From positions 3,534,001 through 3,598,000 of the forward strand of contig NZ_CP019650.1 of the NCBI RefSeq assembly GCF_001999945.1: DNA of 64,000 bases. Direction: 5' to 3'. This document shows, in pieces, positions 42,476 to 51,806 of this stretch. A program made the translations under genes and the position numbers. Position 1 is the stretch's first letter. Each line of letters starts with the position of its first letter. The notes below the pieces were generated by a model. It made no database searches. It saw only the letters and a list, made by a program, of their open reading frames with translations, and was not told the origin of the DNA. The stretch comes from Microbulbifer agarilyticus. Lineage in GTDB: Bacteria > Pseudomonadota > Gammaproteobacteria > Pseudomonadales > Cellvibrionaceae.

Positions 42476-43390
42476 TCAATCCACATCTCGTCCGCGCCCC
42501 GCGCGCAATAGTTCAAACCACTCTTCCCGATCCAGCTCAAGCTCCAAAGCAGACAGCGCCGCTTCCAGTCGCTGTGGGTTACCGCTACCCAATACCGGAA
42601 TCATGTTAGAGGGATGCTTCAGCAACCATGCCAGTGCCAGCTGCATAGGCCCATCTTCAGCATTCAGGCCGCGTGCCGCGCTCAAGTGTTTGAGTTCCTG
42701 CTGCACGCGCACTGCATCTTCATCGGTTCCGCTAAACAGGCGACCACCGGCAAACGGTGACCAGGCCATGGGGATAACACGGTGCTGCTGGCAGTGGTCC
42801 AGCTGGCCATCGAACATGGCCACCGAGTGCAGCAGTGACGCTTCGATTTGATTGGCCACCAGCGGCGACGACAAGCGCGATTGCAGCAGGTCAAACTGAT
42901 GGGGCAGGAAGTTGGATACGCCCAGCTGTTTTACCTTGCCCTCTTGCACCAAGGTTTCCAGCACCTTGGCCAGCGCGTCGGCATCCATTAATGGGTCCGG
43001 GCGGTGCAGCAGCAACAGGTCCATTTGCTCCACGCCCATATCGCGCAGGCTGGTTTCAACGGCCATGCGCACGTGGGCGGCACCAGTGTCGTAATGGTTG
43101 ATGCGCGCACCAGAGGCTTCACCGGCAAGCCGGATACTGCACTTGCTTACAAGCTCTATGCGCTCGCGCAGCTGTGGTTTCAGGCGCAGCGCTTCGCCGA
43201 AAAACTGCTCGCAGCGGTAGTCACCGTAGATATCCGCAAGATCAAACGTGGTCACGCCCAGATCCAGCATGCGCTCGAACAGGGAAACACGCTCGGCCGG
43301 TGAATAGCCCCAGTCGGTGAGACGCCATAAACCGAAAGCAATGCGGGAAAGAGAAAACTCGGGAGCGAGAGAGGAAGAAACGCGCTGCAT
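42476..43390 (-). CDS. Aldo/keto reductase, YdhF-like
   Basis: 304 residues from ATG 43390 (MQRVSSSLAPEFSLSRIAFG). NADPH-dependent oxidoreductase fold: the catalytic tetrad is visible as Asp and Tyr in DLADIYGDY, Lys in ELVSKCS and His in LLLLHRPDP. The C-terminal cofactor segment is PVLGSGNPQRLEAALSAL. A GTG at 43432 would add 14 codons, but these are encoded by a terminator stem, so the ATG is preferred, with only a weak ribosome site (AGCGGA) inside that stem. Substrate unknown; no operon partner. Confidence 0.9.
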   Translation of the reverse strand: MQRVSSSLAPEFSLSRIAFGLWRLTDWGYSPAERVSLFERMLDLGVTTFDLADIYGDYRCEQFFGEALRLKPQLRERIELVSKCSIRLAGEASGARINHYDTGAAHVRMAVETSLRDMGVEQMDLLLLHRPDPLMDADALAKVLETLVQEGKVKQLGVSNFLPHQFDLLQSRLSSPLVANQIEASLLHSVAMFDGQLDHCQQHRVIPMAWSPFAGGRLFSGTDEDAVRVQQELKHLSAARGLNAEDGPMQLALAWLLKHPSNMIPVLGSGNPQRLEAALSALELELDREEWFELLRAGRGRDVD

Positions 43391-43429
43391 AAAAAAATCC
43401 GCTGGATCAAATAGATTCCAGCGGATTTT
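43391..43429 (-). terminator. Intrinsic terminator abutting the aldo/keto reductase start
   Basis: AAAATCCGCTGGA and TCCAGCGGATTTT form a 13-bp stem with a 10-base loop, then seven Ts on the minus strand directly before the ATG at 43390. It should end the phytase transcript. Confidence 0.85.
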
Positions 43430-43479
43430 CACATAAATTGCGGGGCGAATGGTCCTCCCCCGCTGAGGCTTACCCTGGC

Positions 43480-45414
43480 CTAGGGCAGCTGCAGGGTTTC
43501 CGCGATATCGGCCCAGGAAACCAGCTTGAAGTTCTGGCTCGCACTGGGCATACGATTGCGGCCGTCTTGCACCACCAACAATCCCTGTGGATATTGAGCG
43601 CCAAGCGCCGCACTGGAAACTTCCAGGCCGTCAGTTTCAGAGCTGCCATCCAATCCCTTGTCCAGATTGATATCTACCTTGAAATGGCCCACAAACTCAC
43701 TGCCATCGCGGTTAAACAAGGCATAGCTGTTGTTGCCCTGACTGGACACCACCAGGTAGCTCTTGTCCGCGGCGTGATAGAAACCCATACCTTCCACATC
43801 TGCCGCCAAGCGCTCGCCATCCACCGGAGCAATCAGCTGCGGCTTGGCCTCGCCAGCGAGGTATGCGGCAATGTCCAACCGCCAGATACCACCGTCTTCT
43901 TCGCCGAAGAACAGCATCTGCATTTCGTCATCCACCACACAGCCTTCCACCTGGCTGGCCACTTCCAGTGAAGCCACCTTGCGCAGGCTCCAATCCACAT
44001 TGCCGGTGCCCGGAACAATCTGCAGTAGCTGCACGGCACCTTCCTTATCAGACACCCAGGTCATCAGGTCGGCACCTTTGCGGTACACACACAGGCCGTA
44101 GGGGTCTTCCATTTCCAGGTTGCGCAGCCCCAGGTATTCCACCGCACCCGCAGCGGTAATGCCGAACAGGCTGACGCCCGGATCGGTGCGATTGGTGGCC
44201 GCAGCGATAGCGACAAACTTGCCGTGCTGCATCGGACGCAGGTCCACGTTGTTTACCCGGCCGACCTCAAAGTGCTCCACCAGCTTGCCGCTCAGGTCGT
44301 ACACACTGAGACCACTCTTCTTGTCGGTACCCAGGATCAGGCTGGCGCTGGGCTTGGCCGGGTTGACCCAGATTGCCGGGTCGTCGGCGGCATCGCCACC
44401 GGAAGCGACCGGCGCGGTCTGGCCGCTGGCGCGCACGCGCGGGATCTCGACCGGGCCACGGAACGCCTGCATTTCTGCGGGAGGCTGCGGCAGGGACACC
44501 GCAAAGCGGTGCACCTGATCACTCTCTTCCTCCAAGGCCAGCAGCGCTTCACCCTGCACCGCTGCAGATACCGGCTCTATGTCGGCAAGCGTTTCCACAA
44601 ACAGCGGCCCCTTGGCGGGATCGTTGATATCAAAGGCCATGACTTTTTCTGCAACGGTCAGCCACAGGTTGCCGTTGACCTCATCCAGCCACAGGCCACC
44701 GAATTCACCCGCAGGCAAATCGCTCGCCGCAATAAAAACCTGGCGCGCCTCATCCATTTCCGCATCGGCGTTCAGGCTCCAGATACCCAAAGGTGGCTGG
44801 GCAACCAGCAACTTGCCCCTGCGATCATCGACGACGCAGGAAGAAACCTGCTCACCAAAATATAGTGGCCGCAAACCGGTAAACGTCCAGGCCTGTTCAC
44901 GGGGGTGTACCACATACTCGTGACCAAGACCGGTTTCATCAATCGCAAACAAATGCGTGCGCCCCGCCTGCGAGGAAAAACACATGGCTACTTGTGGGGC
45001 GTCCGTCGCCATCGCCGCGAGGTAGCGGATCCGCGGGCTACCCTCTTCCACATCCAGCAGGCGCAGCTGCAGTTCACCACTGTCTTCGTCGTAGACGGCA
45101 ATCAGCCAGCTGCCCTGCTCCAGTGGATGTAAGGCGAAGCGCTCTACGGTACCGCCATCCAACGCCAGCTTCTCATTTCCTTCCTTGTCCACCAGAACCA
45201 GGCCGCGCTTCTCGCTGGCCAGCAACAGGTACTCATTCCCGCCGAGGGATAGCGGCGCCAATTGGCTCGATACAACATCGGTGAGTGCCAACTGGTGCTC
45301 CGCGGCGATACCTTTGGGTGTCGCCGCCTCTTTGCCTATCTGCGGTCCACACGCGCTAATCAAGGCCGCGGCGGCCAATGTGCTGAACAGTTTTAACAAG
45401 GTTTTACACGCCAT
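43480..45414 (-). CDS. 3-Phytase, beta-propeller type, lipoprotein
   Basis: 644 residues from ATG 45414, chosen because it gives a lipoprotein signal (KTLLKLFSTLAAAALISAC, Cys22). The frame is open to 45621 but that extension is not credible. The C-terminal half (from about 330) is a beta-propeller phytase: ASGGDAADDPAIWVNP, GTDKKSGLSVYDLSGK, GRVNNVDLRP and DPYGLCVYRKG. The N-terminal half looks like a second, degenerate propeller (EYLLLASEKRGLVLVDKEGN). It releases phosphate from phytate at the cell surface. It follows a TonB-dependent receptor on the same strand, a known phytase partnership. Confidence 0.92.
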   Translation of the reverse strand: MACKTLLKLFSTLAAAALISACGPQIGKEAATPKGIAAEHQLALTDVVSSQLAPLSLGGNEYLLLASEKRGLVLVDKEGNEKLALDGGTVERFALHPLEQGSWLIAVYDEDSGELQLRLLDVEEGSPRIRYLAAMATDAPQVAMCFSSQAGRTHLFAIDETGLGHEYVVHPREQAWTFTGLRPLYFGEQVSSCVVDDRRGKLLVAQPPLGIWSLNADAEMDEARQVFIAASDLPAGEFGGLWLDEVNGNLWLTVAEKVMAFDINDPAKGPLFVETLADIEPVSAAVQGEALLALEEESDQVHRFAVSLPQPPAEMQAFRGPVEIPRVRASGQTAPVASGGDAADDPAIWVNPAKPSASLILGTDKKSGLSVYDLSGKLVEHFEVGRVNNVDLRPMQHGKFVAIAAATNRTDPGVSLFGITAAGAVEYLGLRNLEMEDPYGLCVYRKGADLMTWVSDKEGAVQLLQIVPGTGNVDWSLRKVASLEVASQVEGCVVDDEMQMLFFGEEDGGIWRLDIAAYLAGEAKPQLIAPVDGERLAADVEGMGFYHAADKSYLVVSSQGNNSYALFNRDGSEFVGHFKVDINLDKGLDGSSETDGLEVSSAALGAQYPQGLLVVQDGRNRMPSASQNFKLVSWADIAETLQLP

Positions 45415-45547
45415 AATTCTTTCGTTTCGCAGGTTCTTAATGTGCAGGCCCGGTCTAATTTCCTGACAGACCACGCCAGTGCATCGGCCAAAATACGCCG
45501 CTCCCGTGACAGGAATGTGGCAAACAGATGACCAATGAATCCCATGT

Positions 45548-45589
45548 AAAAAAATAGCAGAAAGCCCGGGCGCACCAGGTACTCCTGCT
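45548..45589 (-). terminator. Possible attenuator between the TonB receptor and phytase genes
   Basis: On the minus strand AGCAGGA (with an inner CCTGG/CCGGG pairing) pairs with TTCTGCT, followed by a run of seven Ts after one A. It would limit read-through from the receptor gene into phytase. A second near-palindrome, CTAACT...AGTTAG, lies just before it. The 256-base gap contains no gene. Confidence 0.4.
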
Positions 45590-45670
45590 GCGCTCAGGCT
45601 TGCTGCTGTGACCTCCCGCACTAACTCTCCGCGGAGCAGTTAGCACAAAGAGATCGCGAATAGCCCTTTA

Positions 45671-48280
45671 TTAGAAAGTGCTATAGGTCACACCCAGTAC
45701 ATAGGCGGGACCGTACTCTTCGTACTGGCCGTTGTAGCCGCGACGATTGGCGTAGAAAGGTTCATCGGTCAGGTTGACCGCGTTGAAGAAGACCTGCATA
45801 CCGTTTTCAAAACGGTATTTGGCGGACAGGTCCACCTGCATGTGAGTGTCTTCGTAGAGGTCGAAGGCCTCATCTTCCAGATCCACTTCCAACAAGCGCT
45901 CGCCCTTGTAGGCGGTGGACAGACGCAGGCTCAACGCATCGCGTTCATAGCCAACGATAAAGTTGGCAACCAGATCCGCTTGCGAGGGCAAGGCAACTTT
46001 GCTGCCGCGCTCGGCACCGGCACCTAGTCCCAGGTCCGCTTCCGAATCGGTCAGGGTAGCGTTGGCACGCAGCAGGAAGCCATTGTCAAAACCGCGGGTC
46101 CAGGAAAGTTCAGCACCGCTCAGAGTGGCCTTGTCGCCATTCATTGGCTGGAAGATTTCCGCTTCATCCACGGTCAGGCTGCCCACATACACGCTGTAGT
46201 CTGCAACGCTGGACACATCTGCCGTCACTACAAAGTTGTCGATCTGCTTGTAGAAGGCACCCACGGAGAACATACCCAGGGCATCCGCGTAATACTCGAA
46301 GGAGGCATCGAAGTTACGCGCTTCATAAGGATCCAGCAGCGGGTTACCGGCTTCCACCTTCAACTCGCCTTCGTCGTACTCGATCTCTGCCGGGGAGGGG
46401 TTCAGCGCGCCGAAGGACGGGCGGGACAGGGATTCGGTGTAGGCTGCGCGCAGTACAATGTTATCGCTGTAGTCGAACTTAACGTTCACGCTCGGGAACA
46501 GCTTGCTGTAGTCGTTCGCGTGTTCCACTTCAGACACGTAAACGTCTTCAGCAATCTCTACGGCACCTGGGATCGCTTCGCCAGCTTCAACCACGCGGTA
46601 GCCCTGGCCGGAGAATTCGGTGGCTTCATAGCGCACGCCGTAGACCAGATTGGTACGACCGAAATCGATGTCGTTCATTACGTAAATCGCGGAGATGTCT
46701 TCACTCATCACGTAGTCGCGCGCGGAATCCAGCGCCGTGCTGGTCTCATCAATTTCAAAGCTGGCCAGGTTCGCATTGATAAACGCGTTGATAGCGCTTT
46801 TGCTGACGCTCGGGCCAAAGCTACCCAGGCCATAGTCGATGCTGTTGGCGGCGAAATCGGCGAGGGTGTAGTCGCCACTGAAGCCATCGTAGATGGTAGC
46901 GTTCAGGTCGCCGGTTTTTTCGCGACGGCGCTCGTGTAGACCCAGCTTCAGTTCAGAAGGGTTACCAGCTACTTCGATATCGCGACGGAAGTCGATACGC
47001 AGGCTGACCTCTTCGTCGTCGGTGTAGTTATCCTCGATCACCAGCTCGTCGAGTTCGTAGCTGGCCGCATCCACGGCACTGGCATCCGCAGCAAACATTT
47101 GCGGGATTTTGCCCGCGCTGGAGTAGCCCAGTTCCAGACCTTCCTGAACAAAGGTGGTGTCGCGGCGATGGGGTTCAGACTCTTCCGCGTGGGAATAGCC
47201 CAGTGCGTACTCCACGCCCCAGCTATCCATGTCGTGTGAACCACCGGCAACCAGTGAAAGGATTTCCTGCGCCTCGTAACGGTCTTTCAGCTCCTTCTCT
47301 AGGGCTGCATCGGACCAGGTGGCGGAGTTGGCAGAAACACTGGAAGGAGTGTCATTTTCTTCATCCAGCTTGAAAGAGTTGCGCTGGCGCTGCTCGTCAT
47401 CGGAAAAATCGGAATACAGGCTGTGCAGATACACTTGTTGGCCTTCACCAATTTCCAGATCGAAATTTGCCGCGAGACCGGTCCGCTCCCGGGTCACGGT
47501 GTAGTCGCGCTGCTCGATTTCCGCAGCGGTGATGCCCTCGCTGCCGTCCAGCGCGGTAAATTCTTCCCACACACCATCGGTTTCGATGTTCTCGGAGCCG
47601 AAGTTACGCTCCTGATGCGACGCGGCAATGGCAACGCCCAAAGTGCGACCATTCACGTCAAATTTATTGGTGTAGGTACCGGCGAACTTCGGGCTGTTTT
47701 CGCCCTGCAATTCGCTGTAGCCATTCTCGATGGTCACCTTATAGGTCTGACCGTCGTAATCCAGCGCATTGATGCTCTTGATTTCAATGGCACCACCGAT
47801 GGAATCGGCGCTCATATCGGGAGTCAGGGTTTTGAACACTTCCAGGCTGGCGAGAAGGTCTGCCGGGATAACATCGAGAGCCACCGCGCGGCTATCGGTT
47901 TCCGGCGCCGGCAGGCTCATGCCATTGATGGTGGAAGCATTCAGGTTCGGGTCGATACCGCGCACACCGACAAAGCGGCCTTCACCCTGGTCACGGGAAA
48001 TAAATACACCCGCCATACGCTGTAGCGCTTCCGTGACGTTGGCATCTGGCAGCTCGCCAATTGCTTCAGAAGTTTGCACGGCAACAACTTTATTGGAATC
48101 ACGCTGACGCTCGATATCACTGCGTGCGTTAGCGGCCTGGGCGGTGACCACAATGGTCTCCATCAGTTCGCCTTGTTTCTCTGTGCCCGTATTCGACACT
48201 TCCTGTGCGCCTGCATTGACACTGATTACCGCGGCCGCAAGCGGCGCCAGCATTTTCAAATTAAATACCGTCTTAGTCAT
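45671..48280 (-). CDS. TonB-dependent outer membrane receptor, phytate-associated
   Basis: 869 residues from ATG 48280: signal peptide (MLAPLAAAVISVNAGAQ), TonB-box-like METIVVTAQ, plug domain (AIGELPDANVTEALQRMAGV; GRFVGVRGIDPNLNASTING) and a 22-strand barrel ending YGPAYVLGVTYSTF with terminal Phe. It belongs to the TonB-dependent-receptor group that opens with DSNKVVAVQTSEAIGELPD. Energised uptake across the outer membrane. The substrate is inferred to be phytate or inositol phosphates because the phytase gene follows. Divergent from phoX across 283 bases that contain a Pho-box-like site. Confidence 0.93.
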   Translation of the reverse strand: MTKTVFNLKMLAPLAAAVISVNAGAQEVSNTGTEKQGELMETIVVTAQAANARSDIERQRDSNKVVAVQTSEAIGELPDANVTEALQRMAGVFISRDQGEGRFVGVRGIDPNLNASTINGMSLPAPETDSRAVALDVIPADLLASLEVFKTLTPDMSADSIGGAIEIKSINALDYDGQTYKVTIENGYSELQGENSPKFAGTYTNKFDVNGRTLGVAIAASHQERNFGSENIETDGVWEEFTALDGSEGITAAEIEQRDYTVTRERTGLAANFDLEIGEGQQVYLHSLYSDFSDDEQRQRNSFKLDEENDTPSSVSANSATWSDAALEKELKDRYEAQEILSLVAGGSHDMDSWGVEYALGYSHAEESEPHRRDTTFVQEGLELGYSSAGKIPQMFAADASAVDAASYELDELVIEDNYTDDEEVSLRIDFRRDIEVAGNPSELKLGLHERRREKTGDLNATIYDGFSGDYTLADFAANSIDYGLGSFGPSVSKSAINAFINANLASFEIDETSTALDSARDYVMSEDISAIYVMNDIDFGRTNLVYGVRYEATEFSGQGYRVVEAGEAIPGAVEIAEDVYVSEVEHANDYSKLFPSVNVKFDYSDNIVLRAAYTESLSRPSFGALNPSPAEIEYDEGELKVEAGNPLLDPYEARNFDASFEYYADALGMFSVGAFYKQIDNFVVTADVSSVADYSVYVGSLTVDEAEIFQPMNGDKATLSGAELSWTRGFDNGFLLRANATLTDSEADLGLGAGAERGSKVALPSQADLVANFIVGYERDALSLRLSTAYKGERLLEVDLEDEAFDLYEDTHMQVDLSAKYRFENGMQVFFNAVNLTDEPFYANRRGYNGQYEEYGPAYVLGVTYSTF

Positions 48281-48552
48281 AGTCCCCATTCCCGTTGGAG
48301 GTGGTGTTGTAAACAGAAGCCGTTGAGCGACCGGTAATCTGGCGTGTAAATCCAAGTCCGATCTTTTGATTTGCGAGCGCAGGCTAGACTCGGGATGTGA
48401 ATCTTCCGTTACGTTTTTTTTAAATTTGTCATATTGCGCCGCTAGGCTTGGTTCCGAACGTGTCACATGCCAGAAGAATCTAGCGACAAGTCAGCTTCTG
48501 GCGCCGCGCTAGACCAACGATTGGGCCCGCGAAGAAAGCAAAATAATTTTTG

Positions 48553-48570
48553 GTGAAGAATTTATGACAG
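48553..48570 (-). promoter_or_regulatory. Candidate Pho box facing the TonB receptor-phytase unit
   Basis: Minus strand CTGTCATAAATTCTTCAC matches 15 of 18 positions of the E. coli PhoB consensus: the first 11 bases exactly, then TCAC. It overlaps the phoX ribosome site and ATG. TATTTT lies about 7 bases further on as a possible -10, giving a leader of about 250 bases for the receptor. Single-site matches can be chance. Confidence 0.4.
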
Positions 48571-50519
48571 ACCACGAACACGACGACCTGGCACCATGTA
48601 ACGCGCAGCGCAGGACGTTGCTGAAAACAATCGGTGCCACCGCAGCGGCCACCGCCGGTGCGAGCTTCTTGCACGGCTGCAGCGACAAAAACAGTGCCAA
48701 AAGAACAGCGCAAGGTGTACAAAACCTCAGCTTCGCGGAAATTCCTCACGGGCTGGATTTCAAACATCACCTGCCAGATGGCTATAGTGCGGACCTGCTG
48801 CTGCGCTGGGGTGATTCCCTGGATGCCTTTGCCGGCGCCTTCTCCCCAGACACCCTCGACGCCGGCGAACAATCCCGTCGCTTTGGTTACAACAACGACT
48901 TTCTTGCGTTTATGCCACTGGACCCAGACGCCGCACCCGGCGAGGGCAACCGGCATCACTTGAGCAATAACAGCAATCGCGGCCTGCTCTGTGTAAACCA
49001 CGAATACACCCAGCCGCATTTAATGTTTAGCGGCTACACCGAAGCAAGCTCGAATCGCGGCACCAGTCATGCGCATATCGCGGTGGAACAACAAGCCTGC
49101 GGGCATAGCATTGTAGAAATTGAGCACACGGTAGAGGGATGGCAGGCGGTACTGGGGAGTCCCTATAACCGGCGTATTTCTCTCACCACCGAGATGGCTA
49201 TTGTCGGCGATGCTGCCGGCGATCAACGCCTGCAAACCAGCGAAGACCCCACTGGAAAAAAGGTACTCGGCACTGTGGGTAATTGCGCTGGCGGCAAGAC
49301 CCCGTGGGGAACGGTATTGATCGCCGAAGAAGGCTTTGGCGGCGCATTCCAGGGTGACCCGGACAATGTTGCCGACGAGGTCGAAGCACGCAATCACCAC
49401 GCATTTGGCATCGAACCGGAAAACCGCAACTGGGGTGATTACGATCGCCGCTTTGACATCACCGTAGAGCCGAACGAGCCCAATCGTTTTGGCTGGATGG
49501 TGGAGTTTGACCCCTACGACCCGAAATCCACGCCGCGCAAACTCACCGGGCTCGGCCGCTTCGAGCACGAGGGGTTCACCGTGGTCAGCAAGCCGAATGC
49601 ACCGGTGGTGGCCTATGGCGGCGATGACGACGAGCACCAGTTTGTGTATCGCTTCGTATCGAAAAAGAACTACCTGCCCCGCAACAACGCCCACAACCGC
49701 GATCTGCTCACGGAAGGAACCCTGTATGCGGGCCAGTTCCGCGAAGGCGGAGGTGGAACCTGGTTGCCGCTAATATTCGGGCGGGGCCCGCTGACGCCGC
49801 AGAATGGGTTTCGCAATCAGGCAGATGTCCTGATCGACTGTCGACGCGCAGCGAAGCTTGTTGGCGCCACGCCCATGGACCGTCCGGAAGATGTGGAAAC
49901 CAACCCGGTGAACGACTGCACCTATGTGATGCTGACCAAGAACAAGAAGCGCAAGGCCGGACAGGAAAATGCCGCCAATCCACGTGCGCGCAATACCACC
50001 GGGCATGTACTGGAGATTGTTCCCCCCGGACGAAACGGCCAGCGCGATCACACAAGCGACACTTTCCGCTGGAATACGTTTTTGCTCGGCGGCAACCCCA
50101 ACGCAGAAGAGCCGGCCGAGCGCGGCGCCTACGGGCAACAGCCGGGCAACATATCGCCACATGGCTGGTTTGCGAACCCGGATAATGTCGCCTTCGACGC
50201 CACAGGCAATATGTGGATAGCCACCGATGGCTGCGAGGACTTCGGCTTCCACGATGGTCTCTGGGCCATGGCTACCGAAGGCGAACTGCGCGCAGCGCCC
50301 AAGCACTTCTTCGGCTGCCCTGAGGGCGCAGAAATCTGCGGGCCGGAATTTACCCCGGATGGCAAAACCCTGTTTGTCGCGGTGCAGCACCCGGCGGATG
50401 TGGATAACTCCACCTTCGATAACCCGCGGCACCGCTGGCCCGACAACGACCCGGGCCTGCCACCGCGGCCATCGGTACTGGCCATTCGGCGGGATGACGG
50501 CGGCACTATTGGCAGTTGA
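48564..50519 (+). CDS. PhoX-family alkaline phosphatase (DUF839), Tat-exported
   Basis: 651 residues. Twin-arginine signal QRRTLLKTIGATAAATAGAS (Arg16, Arg17) followed by FLHGC, which may also be a lipid attachment Cys39. The family hallmark NRGLLCVNHEYTQPHLMF is present, then TPWGTVLIAEEGFGGAF, FGWMVEFDPYDPKS and FDATGNMWIATDGCEDFG. PhoX enzymes are Ca/Fe-dependent periplasmic phosphatases induced by phosphate starvation. GGTGAAGA serves as ribosome site. A PstS-like gene follows after 94 bases on the same strand. Confidence 0.9.
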   Translation: MTDHEHDDLAPCNAQRRTLLKTIGATAAATAGASFLHGCSDKNSAKRTAQGVQNLSFAEIPHGLDFKHHLPDGYSADLLLRWGDSLDAFAGAFSPDTLDAGEQSRRFGYNNDFLAFMPLDPDAAPGEGNRHHLSNNSNRGLLCVNHEYTQPHLMFSGYTEASSNRGTSHAHIAVEQQACGHSIVEIEHTVEGWQAVLGSPYNRRISLTTEMAIVGDAAGDQRLQTSEDPTGKKVLGTVGNCAGGKTPWGTVLIAEEGFGGAFQGDPDNVADEVEARNHHAFGIEPENRNWGDYDRRFDITVEPNEPNRFGWMVEFDPYDPKSTPRKLTGLGRFEHEGFTVVSKPNAPVVAYGGDDDEHQFVYRFVSKKNYLPRNNAHNRDLLTEGTLYAGQFREGGGGTWLPLIFGRGPLTPQNGFRNQADVLIDCRRAAKLVGATPMDRPEDVETNPVNDCTYVMLTKNKKRKAGQENAANPRARNTTGHVLEIVPPGRNGQRDHTSDTFRWNTFLLGGNPNAEEPAERGAYGQQPGNISPHGWFANPDNVAFDATGNMWIATDGCEDFGFHDGLWAMATEGELRAAPKHFFGCPEGAEICGPEFTPDGKTLFVAVQHPADVDNSTFDNPRHRWPDNDPGLPPRPSVLAIRRDDGGTIGS

Positions 50520-50613
50520 TGGGATAACTTCGTGCCCAGCGTTTGGCTAGTATTTTTCTGAGACCTGTACAGGGCAGGTGCTCGACACTCAACGCATCAA
50601 AGGGCTCACCAAG

Positions 50614-51741
50614 ATGTTTTTGCTGACAATATGGAAATGCATAAACCGCACACTTGGCAAAGGAGTGTTGTTGCCGCTCACAGCAATCCTTATCAGCGCA
50701 TGCTCCGATGGGTCCCGCAATGAAAAGATAAGTACCAATTCCCTCGCTCCAGATACTGACGCACAGATCCAGCTCAATGGGTCTGGCGCCAGTTTTCCGT
50801 TTCCAATCTACGCCAAATGGTTCAGGGATTTTTCCCGTTCAGAAACCGGTGTGCAGGTGGATTACCAGGCGGTAGGCAGTAGCGCGGGTATCCAGGATTT
50901 CATCGCTGGCGCGGTGGATTTCGCAGCCTCCGATGCGGCGATGAGCGACGACGAAATCGCCGAGGTAAAGCAGGGGGTGGTGCTATTGCCGGTGACGGCG
51001 GGAGAGGTAGTTCTGGCTTATAACCTCGAGGGCGTGGACGAATTGAAACTGCCGCGAGATGTTTATCCGGAAATATTCCTGGGTAACATTGACCACTGGC
51101 AAGATCCAAGAATCATTGCGGCGAATCCCAATGTTGTATTGCCAGACAGTGAAATTACCGTGGTCACCCGGGCAGACGCATCCGGCACCTCTTATGTATT
51201 TACCGGCCATCTGAGCGCCATCAATGACAATTTCCAGTCTGCGGTTGGGCAGTCGACTACGCCAATTTGGCCGGGCGGCGCCAATTTTGTATCGGCCCCG
51301 AAAAACGACGGTATCGCCGCAGAAATCAAACAGACCCCGGGTGCCATAGGTTACGTAACCTATGGTGTCGCCAAACTGACCAACTTGCCGGCGGCACGAC
51401 TGGAAAACAAGGTGGGCAACTTCGTCTCGCCGGGTCCAGCGGCCGGCGGTGCAGCGTTGGCCAGTGCGCAATTCCCTTCCGGCACCCTGCCGGGCAGCAC
51501 AGTGCCAAACCTGATCGCATGGGTACCAGACCCCAGCGGTAACAACGCCTACCCAATAGTCAGCTTCACCTGGCTACTGGTGTACGTGGATCAAGACAAT
51601 GACAAGGCGGCCGCCATGCGCAGACTGGTGGACTATGTACTGACCGATGAAGCGCAGGCAGAGGCGGATGCGCTTGGCTACATCCCTCTGCCGCAGAACG
51701 TGCGCGAGAAAGTGCGCGAAGCCACGCAGTACATCAAGTAG
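50614..51741 (+). CDS. PstS-like phosphate-binding lipoprotein
   Basis: 375 residues from ATG 50614. Lipoprotein signal LLPLTAILISAC (Cys30). Phosphate-binding segments match PstS: GSGASFPFPIYAKW, YQAVGSSAGIQDFIAG, DFAASDAAM and TRADASGTSYVFTGHLSA. It captures phosphate in the periplasm for PstCAB, which is not in the window. With phoX upstream it completes a local hydrolyse-and-bind set. The 12 codons between 50578 and 50614 are open but not needed. Confidence 0.92.
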   Translation: MFLLTIWKCINRTLGKGVLLPLTAILISACSDGSRNEKISTNSLAPDTDAQIQLNGSGASFPFPIYAKWFRDFSRSETGVQVDYQAVGSSAGIQDFIAGAVDFAASDAAMSDDEIAEVKQGVVLLPVTAGEVVLAYNLEGVDELKLPRDVYPEIFLGNIDHWQDPRIIAANPNVVLPDSEITVVTRADASGTSYVFTGHLSAINDNFQSAVGQSTTPIWPGGANFVSAPKNDGIAAEIKQTPGAIGYVTYGVAKLTNLPAARLENKVGNFVSPGPAAGGAALASAQFPSGTLPGSTVPNLIAWVPDPSGNNAYPIVSFTWLLVYVDQDNDKAAAMRRLVDYVLTDEAQAEADALGYIPLPQNVREKVREATQYIK

Positions 51742-51806
51742 CGCCGCAGGCTAGGGCAAATAGTGCCGCGTGCTAGGGGAAAGAGCACCGCGGGCTAGGG
51801 ACACCT
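51741..51806. repeat. Three 22-base tandem repeats between convergent genes
   Basis: Units at 51741-51762, 51763-51784 and 51785-51806, core CCGC-NN-GCTAGGG. They fill exactly the gap between the stops of pstS (plus) and msrQ (minus). No strong hairpin is formed. Confidence 0.7.
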
